A program made the position numbers and the translations under genes. The notes beneath the pieces are model-generated. The model ran no database searches and was not told the origin of the DNA. It saw nothing but the letters and a program-made list of their open reading frames with translations. From Virgibacillus sp. NKC19-3 (GTDB lineage: Bacteria > Bacillota > Bacilli > Bacillales > Amphibacillaceae): a DNA stretch of 64,000 nt. Below, piece after piece: positions 10,152 to 20,439 of the stretch; the first letter of the stretch is position 1, and every line of letters begins with the position of its first letter. The DNA is taken from positions 1,984,001 to 2,048,000 of the forward strand of contig NZ_JAGYHC010000001.1 of assembly GCF_019837165.1 (NCBI RefSeq), given 5' to 3'.

Positions 10152-11222
10152 ATGATCCGAAACAAAAAAGCAATAAGTGTTCTTTATTGGCTTGTCACCG
10201 GTATTTTTGTTTTTTTATTCGCTTATTTACTCGTTAAACTGTTCCCATTGTATGGAGCTGTTTTTTCATTTCTATTGCGGTTATTATCTCCGTTTCTTGT
10301 TTCCTTATTAATTGCTTATCTCCTTTATCCGATCATTAAAAAAATACACAGTTACAATATACCAAGAGGTATAGCAGTTCTCTCCATTTATATATTATTT
10401 TTTGGGATTACCGCTTATGTGATTTACCGTGTTTACCCTGCTGTTATGCATCAGTTACAAGATTTAAAGGAGCAATTGCCTGTTTTCATTCGTATGTACG
10501 AGAATCTTATATACCAGTTATATGAATATACATCATTTTTACCGGAAACTGTTCATGACAAGATAGATGGATTGATCACAAGAGTTGAAACCTCCCTTGA
10601 AAATATATTGGATAAATTAGTCGGTGGTGTTACCAGGATTTTTGATGCGATTATATTTCTAACGGTTATCCCTGTTCTCGTATTTTACTTCCTAAAGGAT
10701 TATAATAAACTAAAGGATTATGTGAAGACGTTTATCCCAGAAAAATATCGTGCGCAGACAAGCAAATTGGTTCACGCCATTGATAAAAGTTTAGGCAGTT
10801 ACATACGTGGACAATTACTTGTTTCTTTACTTGTTAGTTTGGCCACATGGATTGTTTTCCAATTTTTAAATATAAATTATGCACTGCTTCTAGCGATTAT
10901 TATGGGGATCACAAATCTTATTCCCTATTTCGGGCCAATCATTGGAGCCGTTCCAGTGATGGCTATCGCACTTACAACGTCTTGGAAATTAGTCATATTT
11001 GTGCTGATCGCCATATTGGCTATTCAAGTTATTGAAGGGAATTTTTTATCACCGTATATTGTAGGGAAAAGTATTAATATCCATCCAATAGCGATTATAT
11101 TTGCATTACTATTAGGTGGGGAGCTATTCGGCGTAATTGGGTTGATTGTCGCAGTACCTTTATTGACAATATGTAAAGTGATTACAGAACATGTTATAGC
11201 GATGAAACACGGTATCGATTGA
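10152..11222 (+). CDS. AI-2E family transporter / YrrI-type permease
   Basis: A 356-residue integral membrane protein of the AI-2E/UPF0118 family, which includes exporters of small molecules and Na+/H+ antiporters. Seen: N-terminal hydrophobic segments (residues 8-30, 34-52, 60-80), a hydrophilic domain of about 70 residues that includes PVFIRMYENL, then several C-terminal membrane helices with the family motif FGPIIGAVPV. Start at ATG after AGGGGAG. The substrate cannot be read from the sequence. The stop codon overlaps the -35 box of the alaS leader promoter. Confidence 0.88.
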   Translation: MIRNKKAISVLYWLVTGIFVFLFAYLLVKLFPLYGAVFSFLLRLLSPFLVSLLIAYLLYPIIKKIHSYNIPRGIAVLSIYILFFGITAYVIYRVYPAVMHQLQDLKEQLPVFIRMYENLIYQLYEYTSFLPETVHDKIDGLITRVETSLENILDKLVGGVTRIFDAIIFLTVIPVLVFYFLKDYNKLKDYVKTFIPEKYRAQTSKLVHAIDKSLGSYIRGQLLVSLLVSLATWIVFQFLNINYALLLAIIMGITNLIPYFGPIIGAVPVMAIALTTSWKLVIFVLIAILAIQVIEGNFLSPYIVGKSINIHPIAIIFALLLGGELFGVIGLIVAVPLLTICKVITEHVIAMKHGID

Positions 11223-11247
11223 CATTCAACTTAAAGTTTTTTATACT
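11219..11247 (+). promoter_or_regulatory. Sigma-A promoter of the alaS T-box leader
   Basis: TTGACA (11219-11224), a 17-base spacer, and TATACT (11242-11247): a near-consensus promoter. The -35 overlaps the TGA stop of the preceding permease gene. A start near 11254 is about 20 bases before Stem I of the T-box. Confidence 0.75.
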
Positions 11248-11271
11248 ATTGCTAAGATTATATATATTAAT

Positions 11272-11500
11272 GCGTTTGAAGGTTATAAGTACATGATAGC
11301 TGGTTTAAAGAGAGGGATTTTCATTTGGCTGGGAAGAATCCTAATGCGGCGTCATGGAAAGCTAAACTGGAGTACGGTTAATACCCGTCGGTTTCATACC
11401 GTTAACATGACTGAGTGATGAATAATTATTTATTGTTCATAATAAGGGTGGTACCGCGATATCTCGTCCCTGTATTGTTGCAGGGAGGGGTTTTTTTATT
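11272..11500 (+). promoter_or_regulatory. T-box riboswitch (alanine specifier) of alaS
   Basis: A leader that reads the charging state of tRNA-Ala and antiterminates when the tRNA is uncharged. Seen: the AGTA box (11288-11291) on the 5' side of Stem I, the 3' side GAAAGCTA with a GCT specifier codon at 11361-11363, CATGA/TCATG pairing above the specifier loop, the canonical T-box core AAGGGTGGTACCGCG (11444-11458), and a terminator (CCCTG/CAGGG, 11468-11485, then seven T). GCT is an alanine codon, matching the downstream gene. Confidence 0.93.
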
Positions 11501-11531
11501 TTGGCTCTTTTCGTAAGTATTGTTGCTTTTA

Positions 11532-11558
11532 TATCGTCGCAGTTTCTATCTATTTTGC
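11532..11558 (-). repeat. Solo copy of the AGATAG-AACTGCG repeat (reverse)
   Basis: In reverse complement this reads GGCAAAATAGATAGAAACTGCG..., matching the repeat ends seen at 4411 and 62066. It lies in the untranslated leader between the T-box terminator and alaS. A short hairpin (TGGGAC 11581-11586 with GTCCCA 11600-11605) follows. Confidence 0.45.
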
Positions 11559-11653
11559 CAAAAGCAATAAATGTCTTCGGTGGGACGAACCTTTGTATAG
11601 TCCCAATCTTTTAGAAAAAGCATGTCAATATTTTAAACATGGGAGGGTAATAA

Positions 11654-14293
11654 ATGAAACAGTTAACATCGGCTGAGGTAAGGCAAATGTTTATTGATTT
11701 TTTTAAGGAAAAAGGACATCGTGTGGAACCAAGTGCCTCATTAGTTCCAAAGGAAGACCTGACATTACTATGGATAAACAGTGGGGTAGCAACGTTAAAA
11801 AAATACTTCGATGGCCGCATCATTCCGGAGAATCCACGAATTGTCAATGCGCAGAAAGCCATTCGTACAAATGATATTGAAAATGTAGGATATACGGCAA
11901 GGCATCATACGTTTTTCGAAATGCTTGGGAATTTTTCTATTGGGGAGTATTTTAAAAAGGAAGCCATTGAATGGGCTTGGGAGTTTTTAACAAGTGAGAA
12001 ATGGGTAGGCTTTGATAATTCGTTATTAGCCGTGACCGTACATCCGGAAGACGACGAAGCCTATGATATTTGGTTACATGATATTCAAATTCCAAAAGAA
12101 CGTATTATACGTTTAGAAGAAAATTTTTGGGATATCGGAGAGGGGCCAAGTGGACCAAATACGGAAATCTTCTATGACCGTGGAGAAAAATATGGGAATA
12201 ACCCCAATGATCCAGAGCTATATCCGGGTGGAGAAAATGAACGTTATTTGGAAATATGGAATTTAGTTTTCTCGCAGTTTAATCATAATCCCGATCATAC
12301 GTACACGCCACTTCCAAAGAAAAACATTGACACCGGACTCGGGTTGGAGCGAATGGTTTCCGTTATTCAGGACACGCCAACCAATTTTGAAACAGATTTA
12401 TTCATGCCGATCATCCGTAAGACAGAAGCGCTGGCAACAACTGTGTATGGAAAGAAAGAAGAGAGCGATACTGCTTTTAAAGTGATTGCTGATCATATCC
12501 GCACCGTAAGTTTTGCTATTGCTGACGGCGCAGTACCATCAAATGAGGGACGGGGTTATGTGTTGCGTCGATTGCTTCGAAGAGCGGTTCGCTTTGCAAA
12601 AGAAATCGGTATTGACAAACCGTTTATGCATGAACTCGTCCAAACCGTTGGAGAAATTATGAAAGATTTCTACCCGGAAGTTTTAAAGCAAAAAGAATTT
12701 ATTGAACGTATTGTTAAGGTGGAGGAAGAGCGTTTTCATGAAACATTGAATGACGGATTGGAAATACTAACTTCCATCATGGAGAAAGAAAAAAGAAAAG
12801 GGAGCACTGTCTTCCCTGGGGTAGAAGTGTTTCGTTTGTATGATACGTATGGATTTCCTAAGGAATTAACTGAAGAATATGTGGAGCAGCAAGGCTTTAC
12901 CATAGACGAAGAAGGATTCAATGCGGAAATGGAAAAACAACGGGAACGGGCCAGAAATGCACGCCAGAAGGTTGATTCCATGCAAGTACAAGAAGGTGTT
13001 TTAAGTGAAGTGGATGTAGAGAGTACGTTTATCGGCTATGATCATTTAGAAGTAGAAACGAGAATCGAAGCCATTATAAATGGAAAAGACAAAGTAGAAT
13101 CCGCTAATGCAGGGGATGATGTATTTATTTTTCTAAAGGAAACACCGTTTTATGCTGAGAGTGGTGGTCAGGTAGCAGATAAAGGATGGATATATACGGA
13201 TCGTGCATCTGCTTATATAGAAGATGTACAAAAATCTCCGAAGGGACAACATGTTCATCGTATGACTGTGAGAGATGGAACATTTTCTACAGGAGATCAA
13301 ATAAAAGCAATGGTTGATCGTACATTTCGCACGTCTATTATTAGGAATCACACGGCTACACATCTCTTACATCAAGCCCTGAAAGATGTGCTCGGCGACC
13401 ATGTTCATCAGGCAGGTTCACTTGTAACCCCTGAGAGATTACGTTTTGATTTCTCCCATTTCACAGCTGTTTCGAAAGAGCACTTGCAAAAAATCGAGCA
13501 AATTGTAAATGAAAAGATATGGAGTTCTCTCCCTCTCCTTATTGATCATAAAAAAATAGAGGAAGCAAAAGAGATGGGCGCAATGGCTTTATTTGGCGAA
13601 AAATATGGAGATATTGTTCGGGTTGTCCAAATAGGAGATTATAGCATGGAATTATGTGGGGGCACGCATGTTCAAAATACGTCCGAAATCGGCTTGTTCA
13701 AAATCATCTCTGAAGGCGGCATAGGCGCTGGAATAAGAAGGATCGAAGCGGTTACCAGTAAACAAGCCTATGAATTTTTAACAGATAAAGTAAATCTACT
13801 ACAAGAATCAGCACAATTAGTTAAAACAAATGAAGAAAATCTGCCGGAGCGTATTGAAGGCTTATTCCAGGAAATAAAAACCATCCAAAAAGAAAATGAG
13901 TCATTGAGTGCAAAGTTAGCTAATGTAGAAGCTTCATCTATATTAAATCAAGTGAGAAAAGTAGATGATATACCATTACTCACGAAGCAAGTGAGTGTGA
14001 AAGATATGAACCAGTTACGAAACATGATGGATGATTTAAAGCAAAAGCTGGATTCAGGCATCATATTGCTAGCTGCAGAAAATAATCAAAAGGTACAATT
14101 TGCTGCAGGTGTATCGAAAGATTTAATTGACCGTGGTTTTCATGCCGGTCATCTGATCAAACAGGCGGCTCAAATTTGTGGAGGAGGCGGTGGCGGCCGT
14201 CCAGATATGGCTCAAGCCGGTGGAAAAGATCCGGAAAAAATAGACGCTGCCCTTCAATTTGCGGAGCAATATATACGCGAAAATGCAAAATAA
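11654..14293 (+). CDS. alaS: Alanyl-tRNA synthetase
   Basis: Charges tRNA-Ala and edits mischarged Ser and Gly. Seen: 879 residues, the family length; class II motifs in [18 protein letters not shown], the editing-domain zinc/active-site residues in [10 protein letters not shown] (near 564) and ELCGGTHV (near 667), a coiled linker, and the C-Ala domain ending with the glycine-rich [15 protein letters not shown]. Start at ATG after GGGAGGG. Expression is controlled by the T-box upstream. Confidence 0.97.
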   Translation: MKQLTSAEVRQMFIDFFKEKGHRVEPSASLVPKEDLTLLWINSGVATLKKYFDGRIIPENPRIVNAQKAIRTNDIENVGYTARHHTFFEMLGNFSIGEYFKKEAIEWAWEFLTSEKWVGFDNSLLAVTVHPEDDEAYDIWLHDIQIPKERIIRLEENFWDIGEGPSGPNTEIFYDRGEKYGNNPNDPELYPGGENERYLEIWNLVFSQFNHNPDHTYTPLPKKNIDTGLGLERMVSVIQDTPTNFETDLFMPIIRKTEALATTVYGKKEESDTAFKVIADHIRTVSFAIADGAVPSNEGRGYVLRRLLRRAVRFAKEIGIDKPFMHELVQTVGEIMKDFYPEVLKQKEFIERIVKVEEERFHETLNDGLEILTSIMEKEKRKGSTVFPGVEVFRLYDTYGFPKELTEEYVEQQGFTIDEEGFNAEMEKQRERARNARQKVDSMQVQEGVLSEVDVESTFIGYDHLEVETRIEAIINGKDKVESANAGDDVFIFLKETPFYAESGGQVADKGWIYTDRASAYIEDVQKSPKGQHVHRMTVRDGTFSTGDQIKAMVDRTFRTSIIRNHTATHLLHQALKDVLGDHVHQAGSLVTPERLRFDFSHFTAVSKEHLQKIEQIVNEKIWSSLPLLIDHKKIEEAKEMGAMALFGEKYGDIVRVVQIGDYSMELCGGTHVQNTSEIGLFKIISEGGIGAGIRRIEAVTSKQAYEFLTDKVNLLQESAQLVKTNEENLPERIEGLFQEIKTIQKENESLSAKLANVEASSILNQVRKVDDIPLLTKQVSVKDMNQLRNMMDDLKQKLDSGIILLAAENNQKVQFAAGVSKDLIDRGFHAGHLIKQAAQICGGGGGGRPDMAQAGGKDPEKIDAALQFAEQYIRENAK

Positions 14294-14468
14294 AAATATT
14301 CGCTATAGGAATCAATAGAAAAAGTTATAATAAACACTGAAAACATGTTAAACTGGCTATGAAAGTAAAAATTGGGCGTAAACGTATAATGTTCAAAGCA
14401 AAGATAAACATTTTGCTATTCTTTATTAAAAGCTATTACTTTAGTTATTCTAAGAATGAGGTGTCACG

Positions 14469-14735
14469 ATGAGCTCTATTGATAAAACGATGAAATTTAA
14501 TTTTTCGGAGGAACCATTTGATCAGGATATTAAAGAGATCGTCTTTACAGTGCATGAAGCACTTCAGGAAAAAGGCTATAATCCGATTAATCAAATTGTG
14601 GGTTATTTATTATCAGGTGACCCTGCATATATCCCAAGATATAAAGATGCTAGGAACTTAATTCGAAAAGTCGAACGGGATGAAGTTATTGAAGAACTGG
14701 TAAAATATTATTTAGAACAGCAAAAGGAAGAATAA
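14469..14735 (+). CDS. IreB family regulatory phosphoprotein (UPF0297)
   Basis: An 88-residue protein of the IreB/YrzL family. In Enterococcus faecalis IreB is a substrate of a PASTA kinase and affects cephalosporin resistance; the B. subtilis homolog is yrzL. Seen: the conserved blocks [31 protein letters not shown] and a C-terminal helix. Start at ATG after GAGGTG. The stop TAA overlaps the ruvX start region (TAAATGA), showing translational coupling in the conserved ireB-ruvX-DUF1292 trio. Confidence 0.9.
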   Translation: MSSIDKTMKFNFSEEPFDQDIKEIVFTVHEALQEKGYNPINQIVGYLLSGDPAYIPRYKDARNLIRKVERDEVIEELVKYYLEQQKEE

Positions 14736-15149
14736 ATGAAAATCATTGGTTTAGATGTTGGTTCTAAAACCATCGGCATTGCTGTAAGTGATGCGTTAGG
14801 ATTAACCGCTCAAGGTTTAACAACGCTTAAATGGGATGAAAATGACATTCGTTCTGCTGATATAGCATTGAAAGAAATTATAACGAACCATGAAATTGGA
14901 AAGGCTATAGTTGGCTTACCTAAAAATATGAATGGTACAATTGGCGAACGTGGACAAGCATCAGAAAGGTACGCTAAGCATATAGAGGATACTCATGAAA
15001 TTCCAACTGTATTATGGGATGAACGATTGACAACTGTTGCGGCTGAGCGTGTGTTACTGGAAGCAGATATGAGCAGGAAAAAGCGGAAAAAAGTTATTGA
15101 TAAAATGGCTGCAGTAATGATTCTGCAAAGTTACCTGAATCAAAAGTAA
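14736..15149 (+). CDS. ruvX: Putative Holliday junction resolvase RuvX/YqgF
   Basis: An RNase H-fold nuclease of the YqgF family, linked to Holliday junction resolution and to pre-16S rRNA maturation in E. coli. Seen: 137 residues; the first acidic motif [15 protein letters not shown] (Asp7), GLPKNMNG, and the DERLTT motif ([11 protein letters not shown]). Its ATG follows the ireB stop with no gap, and its RBS is AAAGGAAG inside ireB. Confidence 0.93.
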   Translation: MKIIGLDVGSKTIGIAVSDALGLTAQGLTTLKWDENDIRSADIALKEIITNHEIGKAIVGLPKNMNGTIGERGQASERYAKHIEDTHEIPTVLWDERLTTVAAERVLLEADMSRKKRKKVIDKMAAVMILQSYLNQK

Positions 15150-15161
15150 AGGAGTGATATA

Positions 15162-15452
15162 ATGGCACTTGAAGAGAAGGAACGGATCATTATACCGGAT
15201 GAAAATGGAGAGGAACATTTATTTGAAGTTCTTTTTACGTTTGATGTTGATCAGACAGAACATTCCTATATCGCTTTAATTCCGGTTGAAAGAGCAGAGG
15301 AAGAAGAAGTAGAGGTTTATGCTTTTCGTTATGAAGAAAAAGCAAGCGATGATGATGACCTAGCCCTATTTCCTATTGAATCAGATGAAGAATGGGAAAT
15401 GGTTGAAGAAACGCTGCATGCGTTAACAGAAGAAGAAAACGAAGGGGAATAA
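15162..15452 (+). CDS. DUF1292 protein (YrzB type)
   Basis: A 96-residue, strongly acidic protein with the DUF1292 core (IIIPDENGEEHLFEVLFTFD, YIALIP, and a DDLALFPIESDEEW end). Function unknown. It is the third gene of the ireB-ruvX-DUF1292 set found across Firmicutes. AAGGAGTG lies before the ATG. A terminator follows, so the trio probably ends here. Confidence 0.88.
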   Translation: MALEEKERIIIPDENGEEHLFEVLFTFDVDQTEHSYIALIPVERAEEEEVEVYAFRYEEKASDDDDLALFPIESDEEWEMVEETLHALTEEENEGE

Positions 15453-15500
15453 TACGAGGTCCATCGCTTATCATTCGGTGTTTTTTCCAATAACCTTTAT

Positions 15501-15535
15501 TAGCTGATGTCTGGACTGGACATCAGCTATTCTTT
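15501..15535 (+). terminator. Rho-independent terminator after the DUF1292 gene
   Basis: TAGCTGATGTC (15501-15511) pairs perfectly with GACATCAGCTA (15519-15529) over a 7-base loop, followed by TTCTTTT. Confidence 0.85.
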
Positions 15536-15604
15536 TATAATTAGATCATAATGGAATATCCTGTCGATTTTTAGTATAATATATCAGACGGGAGGAGGAT
15601 ATGA

Positions 15605-16723
15605 ATGTTCAGGAAGAAGAAAACAGGCAGTTATAAAGACAATCTAAATTTACGAAACGATGAAGTTACGACGGTTCGTAAAATAGTTGCAATTATAATA
15701 ATAGCACTTATCCTTATCCTTGTCGCTGGCGGTATTTCGGGGTATTTGTACATTAAATCCTCACTAGGGGCCGTTGATCCTGAAAGTGAGGAAGAAATAG
15801 AAGTTGCTATCCCTATTGGGTCCTCTTCCTCTGAAATAGCAGAAATACTGGAAGAAAATGGCCTTATCCAGGATGGCCGCATCTTTCGTATTTATGTGAA
15901 ATTTAATAATGAATCTGATTTTCAAGCTGGAGATTATACCTTTTCACCATCTATGACAATCGACGAGATCATTAACTCTTTAGAAAATGGAAGGGTTATG
16001 GAAGAACCTATTTATACCATTACGATTCCAGAAGGGCTAGATATGGAAGAAATAGCAGAAATTTACGCAGAAAACTTGCATTTTAGCAAGGAAGATTTTT
16101 TGAATCAGGTCAATGACCCTGATTATATAGAAGAGCTGATCGAAGCATATCCAACTATCTTGTCAGAAGATATTACGGATCCGTCCATTCGAACGCCTTT
16201 GGAAGGTTATCTCTATGCAGCAACTTATAACTTTTACACAGATGAACCAACTGTGTCTTCTATTGTAGAAAAAATGCTTGAACAAACTGAATCAGTTCTT
16301 GCTCCCTATATGGATGAAATCGCCGAACAGGAGCTTACTATTCATGAAGCTGTAACATTTGCTTCTGTCATAGAAAAAGAATCAGGTTTAGAGGATCAGC
16401 GTAATAAGATTTCCGGCGTATTTTATAATCGATTGGAAGAGGGAATGCCCCTGCAAACAGATCCAACTGTATTATATGCATTAGGTGAGCATAAGGATAC
16501 CGTTTTGCAGGAAGATCTGGAAGTTGATTCACCATATAATACGTATCAGGTAAAGGATTTGCCAGTAGGCCCAATATCGAATTTTGCCGAAAGTGCGTTG
16601 GAAGCAGTAGTTAATCCAGAGGAATCCGATTATTTATATTTCCTGCATGACGGTGAAGGAAGTATATATTATGCTGAAACTTATGAGGAACATTTAGAAT
16701 ACAGGGAAGAACATATTGAATAG
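15605..16723 (+). CDS. mltG: Endolytic transglycosylase MltG (YrrL)
   Basis: A membrane-anchored lytic transglycosylase that cuts nascent peptidoglycan. Seen: 372 residues with a basic cytoplasmic start, one membrane helix (about 28-50), a LysM-like region and the YceG fold; the catalytic glutamate lies in SVIEKESG near residue 257, followed by ISGVFYNRLEEGMPLQTDPT, the family signature. Start at ATG after GGGAGGAGG. A TATAAT at 15575-15580 may be its -10. Its 3' end lies 34 bases before the trmR start. Confidence 0.94.
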   Translation: MFRKKKTGSYKDNLNLRNDEVTTVRKIVAIIIIALILILVAGGISGYLYIKSSLGAVDPESEEEIEVAIPIGSSSSEIAEILEENGLIQDGRIFRIYVKFNNESDFQAGDYTFSPSMTIDEIINSLENGRVMEEPIYTITIPEGLDMEEIAEIYAENLHFSKEDFLNQVNDPDYIEELIEAYPTILSEDITDPSIRTPLEGYLYAATYNFYTDEPTVSSIVEKMLEQTESVLAPYMDEIAEQELTIHEAVTFASVIEKESGLEDQRNKISGVFYNRLEEGMPLQTDPTVLYALGEHKDTVLQEDLEVDSPYNTYQVKDLPVGPISNFAESALEAVVNPEESDYLYFLHDGEGSIYYAETYEEHLEYREEHIE

Positions 16724-16757
16724 AGCTATTCATATAAAAAGCAAAAGAGGTATCAGC

Positions 16758-17399
16758 ATGGAAGAAGAGTTGGCAAATTATTTAACGAAGGTGCTGCCAA
16801 TACAAAGAAACTGGGTAATGGAAATGGAGAGAGAAGCAAAAAAAGAAAATGTACCCATAATGGAACCGGCTAGCATGCATTTCGTCATGTTATTAATTAA
16901 AATCATGAAACCAAAGCGAATACTGGAAATTGGTACAGCAATTGGTTATTCGGCATTACGGATGGTAGAAGCATACCCGGAAGTATCCATCATAACGATT
17001 GAAAAAGACAATGAGCGATATCAAAAAGCAATGCAATATATAAAAGAGCAGAATAAAACAGAAAATATTACCGTTGTTTATGGAGATGCATTCGAAAAGA
17101 TTGAAGCTATGGCTGCGAAAAGGGAATCATTCGATGTAATTTTCATTGATGCAGCAAAAGGACAATACAAACGTTTTTTTGAGCTTGCCAGCCCAATGTT
17201 AGAAAATGGTGGCTTAATTCTTTCCGATAATGTATTATTTAGAGGACATGTTATACATCCTGAAGAAGCCCATTCCCGACATAAAAAGATGGTAGAGCGC
17301 ATTCAAAACTATAATATTTGGCTAACCAAACATCCAGATTTTACAACATCTATCGTTCCTATTGGAGATGGAGTTGCGATTAGTCTTAAAAATGGTTGA
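16758..17399 (+). CDS. trmR: tRNA 5-hydroxyuridine methyltransferase TrmR (YrrM)
   Basis: A class I SAM methyltransferase of the O-methyltransferase type; B. subtilis TrmR makes 5-methoxyuridine at the tRNA wobble position. Seen: 213 residues, SAM-binding [39 protein letters not shown] at 16758 follows AGAGGT; an earlier in-frame ATG at 16716 overlaps mltG and lacks homology. In B. subtilis two U32 peptidase genes follow; here udk follows directly, so they are absent from this locus. Confidence 0.9.
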   Translation: MEEELANYLTKVLPIQRNWVMEMEREAKKENVPIMEPASMHFVMLLIKIMKPKRILEIGTAIGYSALRMVEAYPEVSIITIEKDNERYQKAMQYIKEQNKTENITVVYGDAFEKIEAMAAKRESFDVIFIDAAKGQYKRFFELASPMLENGGLILSDNVLFRGHVIHPEEAHSRHKKMVERIQNYNIWLTKHPDFTTSIVPIGDGVAISLKNG

Positions 17400-17412
17400 A
17401 GGGAATGAGATT

Positions 17413-18042
17413 ATGCAGGATAAGCCTGTTGTTATCGGTGTGGCAGGTGGAAGCGGAAGCGGGAAAACATCTGTAACAAATTCGATATGCGAACGTTTTA
17501 CTGACAAAACAATTCTTGTTATTGAACAGGATTATTATTATAAAGATCAAAGTCACTTACCATTAGAGGAAAGACTCAACACCAATTACGATCATCCGCT
17601 TGCATTTGATAATGATTTATTAATTGATCATCTCCATAAATTAATGAATCGAGAAACAATTGAAAAACCAGTCTACGATTATAAACTTCATACCCGTTCG
17701 AATGAAGTTATTCCGGTAGAACCGAAGGATGTTATTATTCTGGAAGGTATCCTAATTTTAGATAATCCAAAATTAGTTGATTTAATGGACATTAAAGTGT
17801 TTGTTGATACAGATGCAGACTTAAGAATTGTAAGACGGCTTTTAAGAGATATAAAAGAGCGTGGAAGATCGTTGGATTCAGTTATTGATCAGTATATAAA
17901 CTATGTTCGACCATCACATCTGCAATTCATAGAACCAACTAAGCGTTATGCGGATATTATTATTCCGGAGGGTGGACAAAATCATGTGGCAATTGACATT
18001 ATGGCCACAAAAATAGAAACAATTTTGTCGAAAAATGGTTGA
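17413..18042 (+). CDS. udk: Uridine kinase
   Basis: Phosphorylates uridine and cytidine in pyrimidine salvage. Seen: 209 residues; Walker [10 protein letters not shown] (12-20), [29 protein letters not shown] and [15 protein letters not shown], all very close to the Bacillus enzyme. ATG at 17413 follows AAGGGAATGAG; the longer upstream reading into trmR is not supported. It starts 13 bases after the trmR stop. Confidence 0.96.
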   Translation: MQDKPVVIGVAGGSGSGKTSVTNSICERFTDKTILVIEQDYYYKDQSHLPLEERLNTNYDHPLAFDNDLLIDHLHKLMNRETIEKPVYDYKLHTRSNEVIPVEPKDVIILEGILILDNPKLVDLMDIKVFVDTDADLRIVRRLLRDIKERGRSLDSVIDQYINYVRPSHLQFIEPTKRYADIIIPEGGQNHVAIDIMATKIETILSKNG

Positions 18043-18052
18043 GCAGATTGTT

Positions 18053-18084
18053 CAAAGGAAAAGAAATATACTTTTCCTTTTGTT
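18053..18084 (+). terminator. Terminator after udk
   Basis: CAAAGGAAAAG (18053-18063) pairs with CTTTTCCTTTTG (18071-18082), followed by a T-rich stretch. Confidence 0.65.
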
Positions 18085-18240
18085 TGAAAACGTCTTAAAA
18101 TTATTTTATAAAAGTATTGATAATTAAATAAAAATCTGCCATAGTAATATTTAATATAATTCATTTAAGAAAATTCCTGAGCAATTGTAAAATATTGCTC
18201 ATTTTGAATGTAGCAGTGAAAAGAAAAGGGAGTGTTTTAA

Positions 18241-18717
18241 ATGGCAATAGAGAAAAGTTATTATATGACGCAAGAGGGTAAAGAGAAATTAGAAGAAGAG
18301 TTGCATGAGTTAAAAACCACGAAAAGACAGGAAGTAGTTGAACGTATAAAAGTTGCTCGTGATTTTGGTGATCTATCGGAAAACTCAGAATATGATGCTG
18401 CAAAAGATGAACAAGCATTTGTTGAGTCACGGATTGCCCAAGTTGAAAAAATGATTCGCAATGCAGTTATTATTGAAAATGATAATAATAATCCGGATAT
18501 CGTCTCTTTAGGTAGATCGGTGACGTTTAAGGAATTACCGGATGGGGAAGAAGAGACCTACAGGATTGTAGGAAGTGCAGAGGCGGATCCATTCGAAGGG
18601 AAAATTTCAAATGATTCTCCAATGGCTAAAAGCCTTATAGGCCATGAGATTGGTACAGAGGTTGCTGTAACAACCCCTGGTGGAGATATTCAAGTGAAGA
18701 TTGTAAGGGTAGAATAA
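18241..18717 (+). CDS. greA: Transcription elongation factor GreA
   Basis: Binds RNA polymerase in its secondary channel and stimulates transcript cleavage to rescue backtracked complexes. Seen: 158 residues; an N-terminal coiled coil (about 1-75, with [18 protein letters not shown] carrying the acidic tip residues) and a C-terminal globular domain ([32 protein letters not shown]). Start at ATG after AAAGGGAGTG. Flanked by terminators, so probably monocistronic. Confidence 0.97.
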   Translation: MAIEKSYYMTQEGKEKLEEELHELKTTKRQEVVERIKVARDFGDLSENSEYDAAKDEQAFVESRIAQVEKMIRNAVIIENDNNNPDIVSLGRSVTFKELPDGEEETYRIVGSAEADPFEGKISNDSPMAKSLIGHEIGTEVAVTTPGGDIQVKIVRVE

Positions 18718-18736
18718 AGCTGTAGATCATATCTGT

Positions 18737-18768
18737 AATAAAAGCGGAGCTGTATTTCCGCTTTTATT
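18737..18768 (+). terminator. Rho-independent terminator after greA
   Basis: AATAAAAGCGGA (18737-18748) pairs perfectly with TCCGCTTTTATT (18757-18768). Confidence 0.85.
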
Positions 18769-18924
18769 GCTATTACATAAGAAGTTTCTATTTAAAAGTG
18801 GGTCCACTTCAAATCTATGATTGAAAATGCATGAATAATTGGGTAATGACACTAGCTAGTGTGAGGAAAAACTTGAAGCCTCCTCGAAAAAAAACAATTT
18901 TCTTTGTGCGTTGCCATGCTGCCG

Positions 18925-18960
18925 CAGCCTTGTACTATGGCAGATCGTAGTGCAAGGCTG
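18925..18960 (+). other. Hairpin upstream of the DUF1510 gene
   Basis: CAGCCTTGTACTA (18925-18937) pairs with TAGTGCAAGGCTG (18948-18960) with a single G-T wobble. It lies about 77 bases before the DUF1510 start. The same gap (18769-19037) holds a perfect 14-bp palindrome, ACACTAGCTAGTGT, at 18849-18862. Neither has a clear T tract, so I leave the function open; nothing else is visible in this gap. Confidence 0.5.
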
Positions 18961-19037
18961 ATTTATCATCTTTAGATTGTGGTAGAGACCCTTAAAAGTA
19001 TGACACGATGTGTATAAAAATAGGGAGGGAACATAAC

Positions 19038-19724
19038 ATGGGGGACTCTGATAAACATTCACGCCTCAATAAACATGAAAAACGGCGAAAAAATACAAAA
19101 TTAATTTCCATTCTTCTTATAATTGGTGCCATCCTTGTGATCATATTGCTTGGTGTGTGGATTTTTGGAGGTAGTAGTGATGAAGGATCGGACGAGCAAA
19201 ATGAGCAATCTGCTGAGACTTCGGAGGAAGAAGATGATGCAGAGGACGATATCATAATCGAAGATGATGATCCTCAAAATGATGCTTCAGAAGAAGATGC
19301 AGAAGACGAAAAAGATGAAAAAGATGAAGAAGAAAATGAAGACGAGGAATCCAATGAAGAAGCTAGTGAAGATGAGGATGATGACGTAGAAACAGAACAA
19401 GTTGAGCCATCGGATGGAAATGTTTCAGAAGCGTATACAGGTGATTGGGAACCTGTGGGTACAGAACAAGAAGGCTCTCATACGACTGATTACAGCGATG
19501 GTTCTCAGGACCGAATTGAAATCGATCAAGCAGCTGCTGCAGCTACAGAGTTAGATGAAAGTAGTATGTCAACATATTGGGTTGGTAATGACGGAGACCA
19601 AAAAGTTGTTGCGACAGTTGGAAATGAGAATGAAGAAACGTATTATCGTGTCTTTTTATCTTGGATAGACAATGAAGGATGGCAGCCCACAAAAGTTGAA
19701 GAATTACATGAACTGCAGTATTAA
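19038..19724 (+). CDS. DUF1510 membrane-anchored acidic protein (YrrS type)
   Basis: A 228-residue protein with a basic start (NKHEKRRKN), one membrane helix (about 22-44, LISILLIIGAILVIILLGVW), a long, very acidic low-complexity linker of about 90 residues and a C-terminal DUF1510 domain (about 135-228, with EPVGTEQEGSH and YRVFLSWIDNEGWQPTKVEEL). B. subtilis yrrS is the counterpart and is linked there to pbpI; no penicillin-binding protein gene lies beside it here. ATG at 19038 follows GGGAGGG. Function unknown; probably acts outside the membrane. Confidence 0.85.
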   Translation: MGDSDKHSRLNKHEKRRKNTKLISILLIIGAILVIILLGVWIFGGSSDEGSDEQNEQSAETSEEEDDAEDDIIIEDDDPQNDASEEDAEDEKDEKDEEENEDEESNEEASEDEDDDVETEQVEPSDGNVSEAYTGDWEPVGTEQEGSHTTDYSDGSQDRIEIDQAAAAATELDESSMSTYWVGNDGDQKVVATVGNENEETYYRVFLSWIDNEGWQPTKVEELHELQY

Positions 19725-19739
19725 GTTGGAGGATTGTAT

Positions 19740-20432
19740 ATGACGATCGGTATTATTGGGGCAATGGATGAAGAAGTTGCTTTATTAATGGATAATATGG
19801 TTGATAAGGAAGAAAAAACGATTGCAAATTGTTTATTTGTGAGAGGTATGTTACTTGAGAAAGAAGTTGTATTATTAAAATCCGGGATTGGTAAAGTAAA
19901 TGCAGCGATGGCTACAACCATTATGCATGAACGTTTTTCTCCGTCTCATATTATAAATACGGGATCTGCAGGTGGATTCACGAAGAATCTTGAGGTAGGT
20001 GATGTTGTTATTTCAACAGAGGTCGTCCATCATGATGTGGATGCGACTGCTTTTGAGTATGCTTACGGACAAGTGCCAGGTATGCCTGCGATGTATGCCG
20101 CAGACGCTGGTTTAATAGCGAAGGCGATAACCGCGGTAAAGGAATTAAACATTCAATATGAAGAAGGTATTATTTCTACAGGAGATTCATTTATGGATGA
20201 TCCCAACAGGGTAGCTTTTGTACATGAAAAATTCCCTGCTATGATTGCAGCAGAAATGGAGGCTGCTGCTGTTGCACAGGTTTGTTATCAATACAATAAA
20301 CCATTTGTCATCATTCGTGCCTTATCAGACATTGCCGGAAAACAATCCTCGGTGACATTCGATGCTTTTCTAGGAAAGGCGGCCAAGAACGCTGCAAATT
20401 TAATCATGTCTATCCTTAAAGAAATGGAATAA
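19740..20432 (+). CDS. mtnN: 5'-methylthioadenosine/S-adenosylhomocysteine nucleosidase
   Basis: Hydrolyses MTA and SAH to adenine and the thioribosyl or ribosyl product, clearing SAM by-products. Seen: 230 residues; [10 protein letters not shown] with the catalytic glutamate, [37 protein letters not shown] and ALSDIAGK (catalytic Asp). ATG at 19740 follows TTGGAGGATTG; an in-frame TTG at 19734 lies too close to the site. It directly follows the DUF1510 gene by 15 bases, as in B. subtilis. Confidence 0.95.
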   Translation: MTIGIIGAMDEEVALLMDNMVDKEEKTIANCLFVRGMLLEKEVVLLKSGIGKVNAAMATTIMHERFSPSHIINTGSAGGFTKNLEVGDVVISTEVVHHDVDATAFEYAYGQVPGMPAMYAADAGLIAKAITAVKELNIQYEEGIISTGDSFMDDPNRVAFVHEKFPAMIAAEMEAAAVAQVCYQYNKPFVIIRALSDIAGKQSSVTFDAFLGKAAKNAANLIMSILKEME

Positions 20433-20439
20433 GAAAGGA

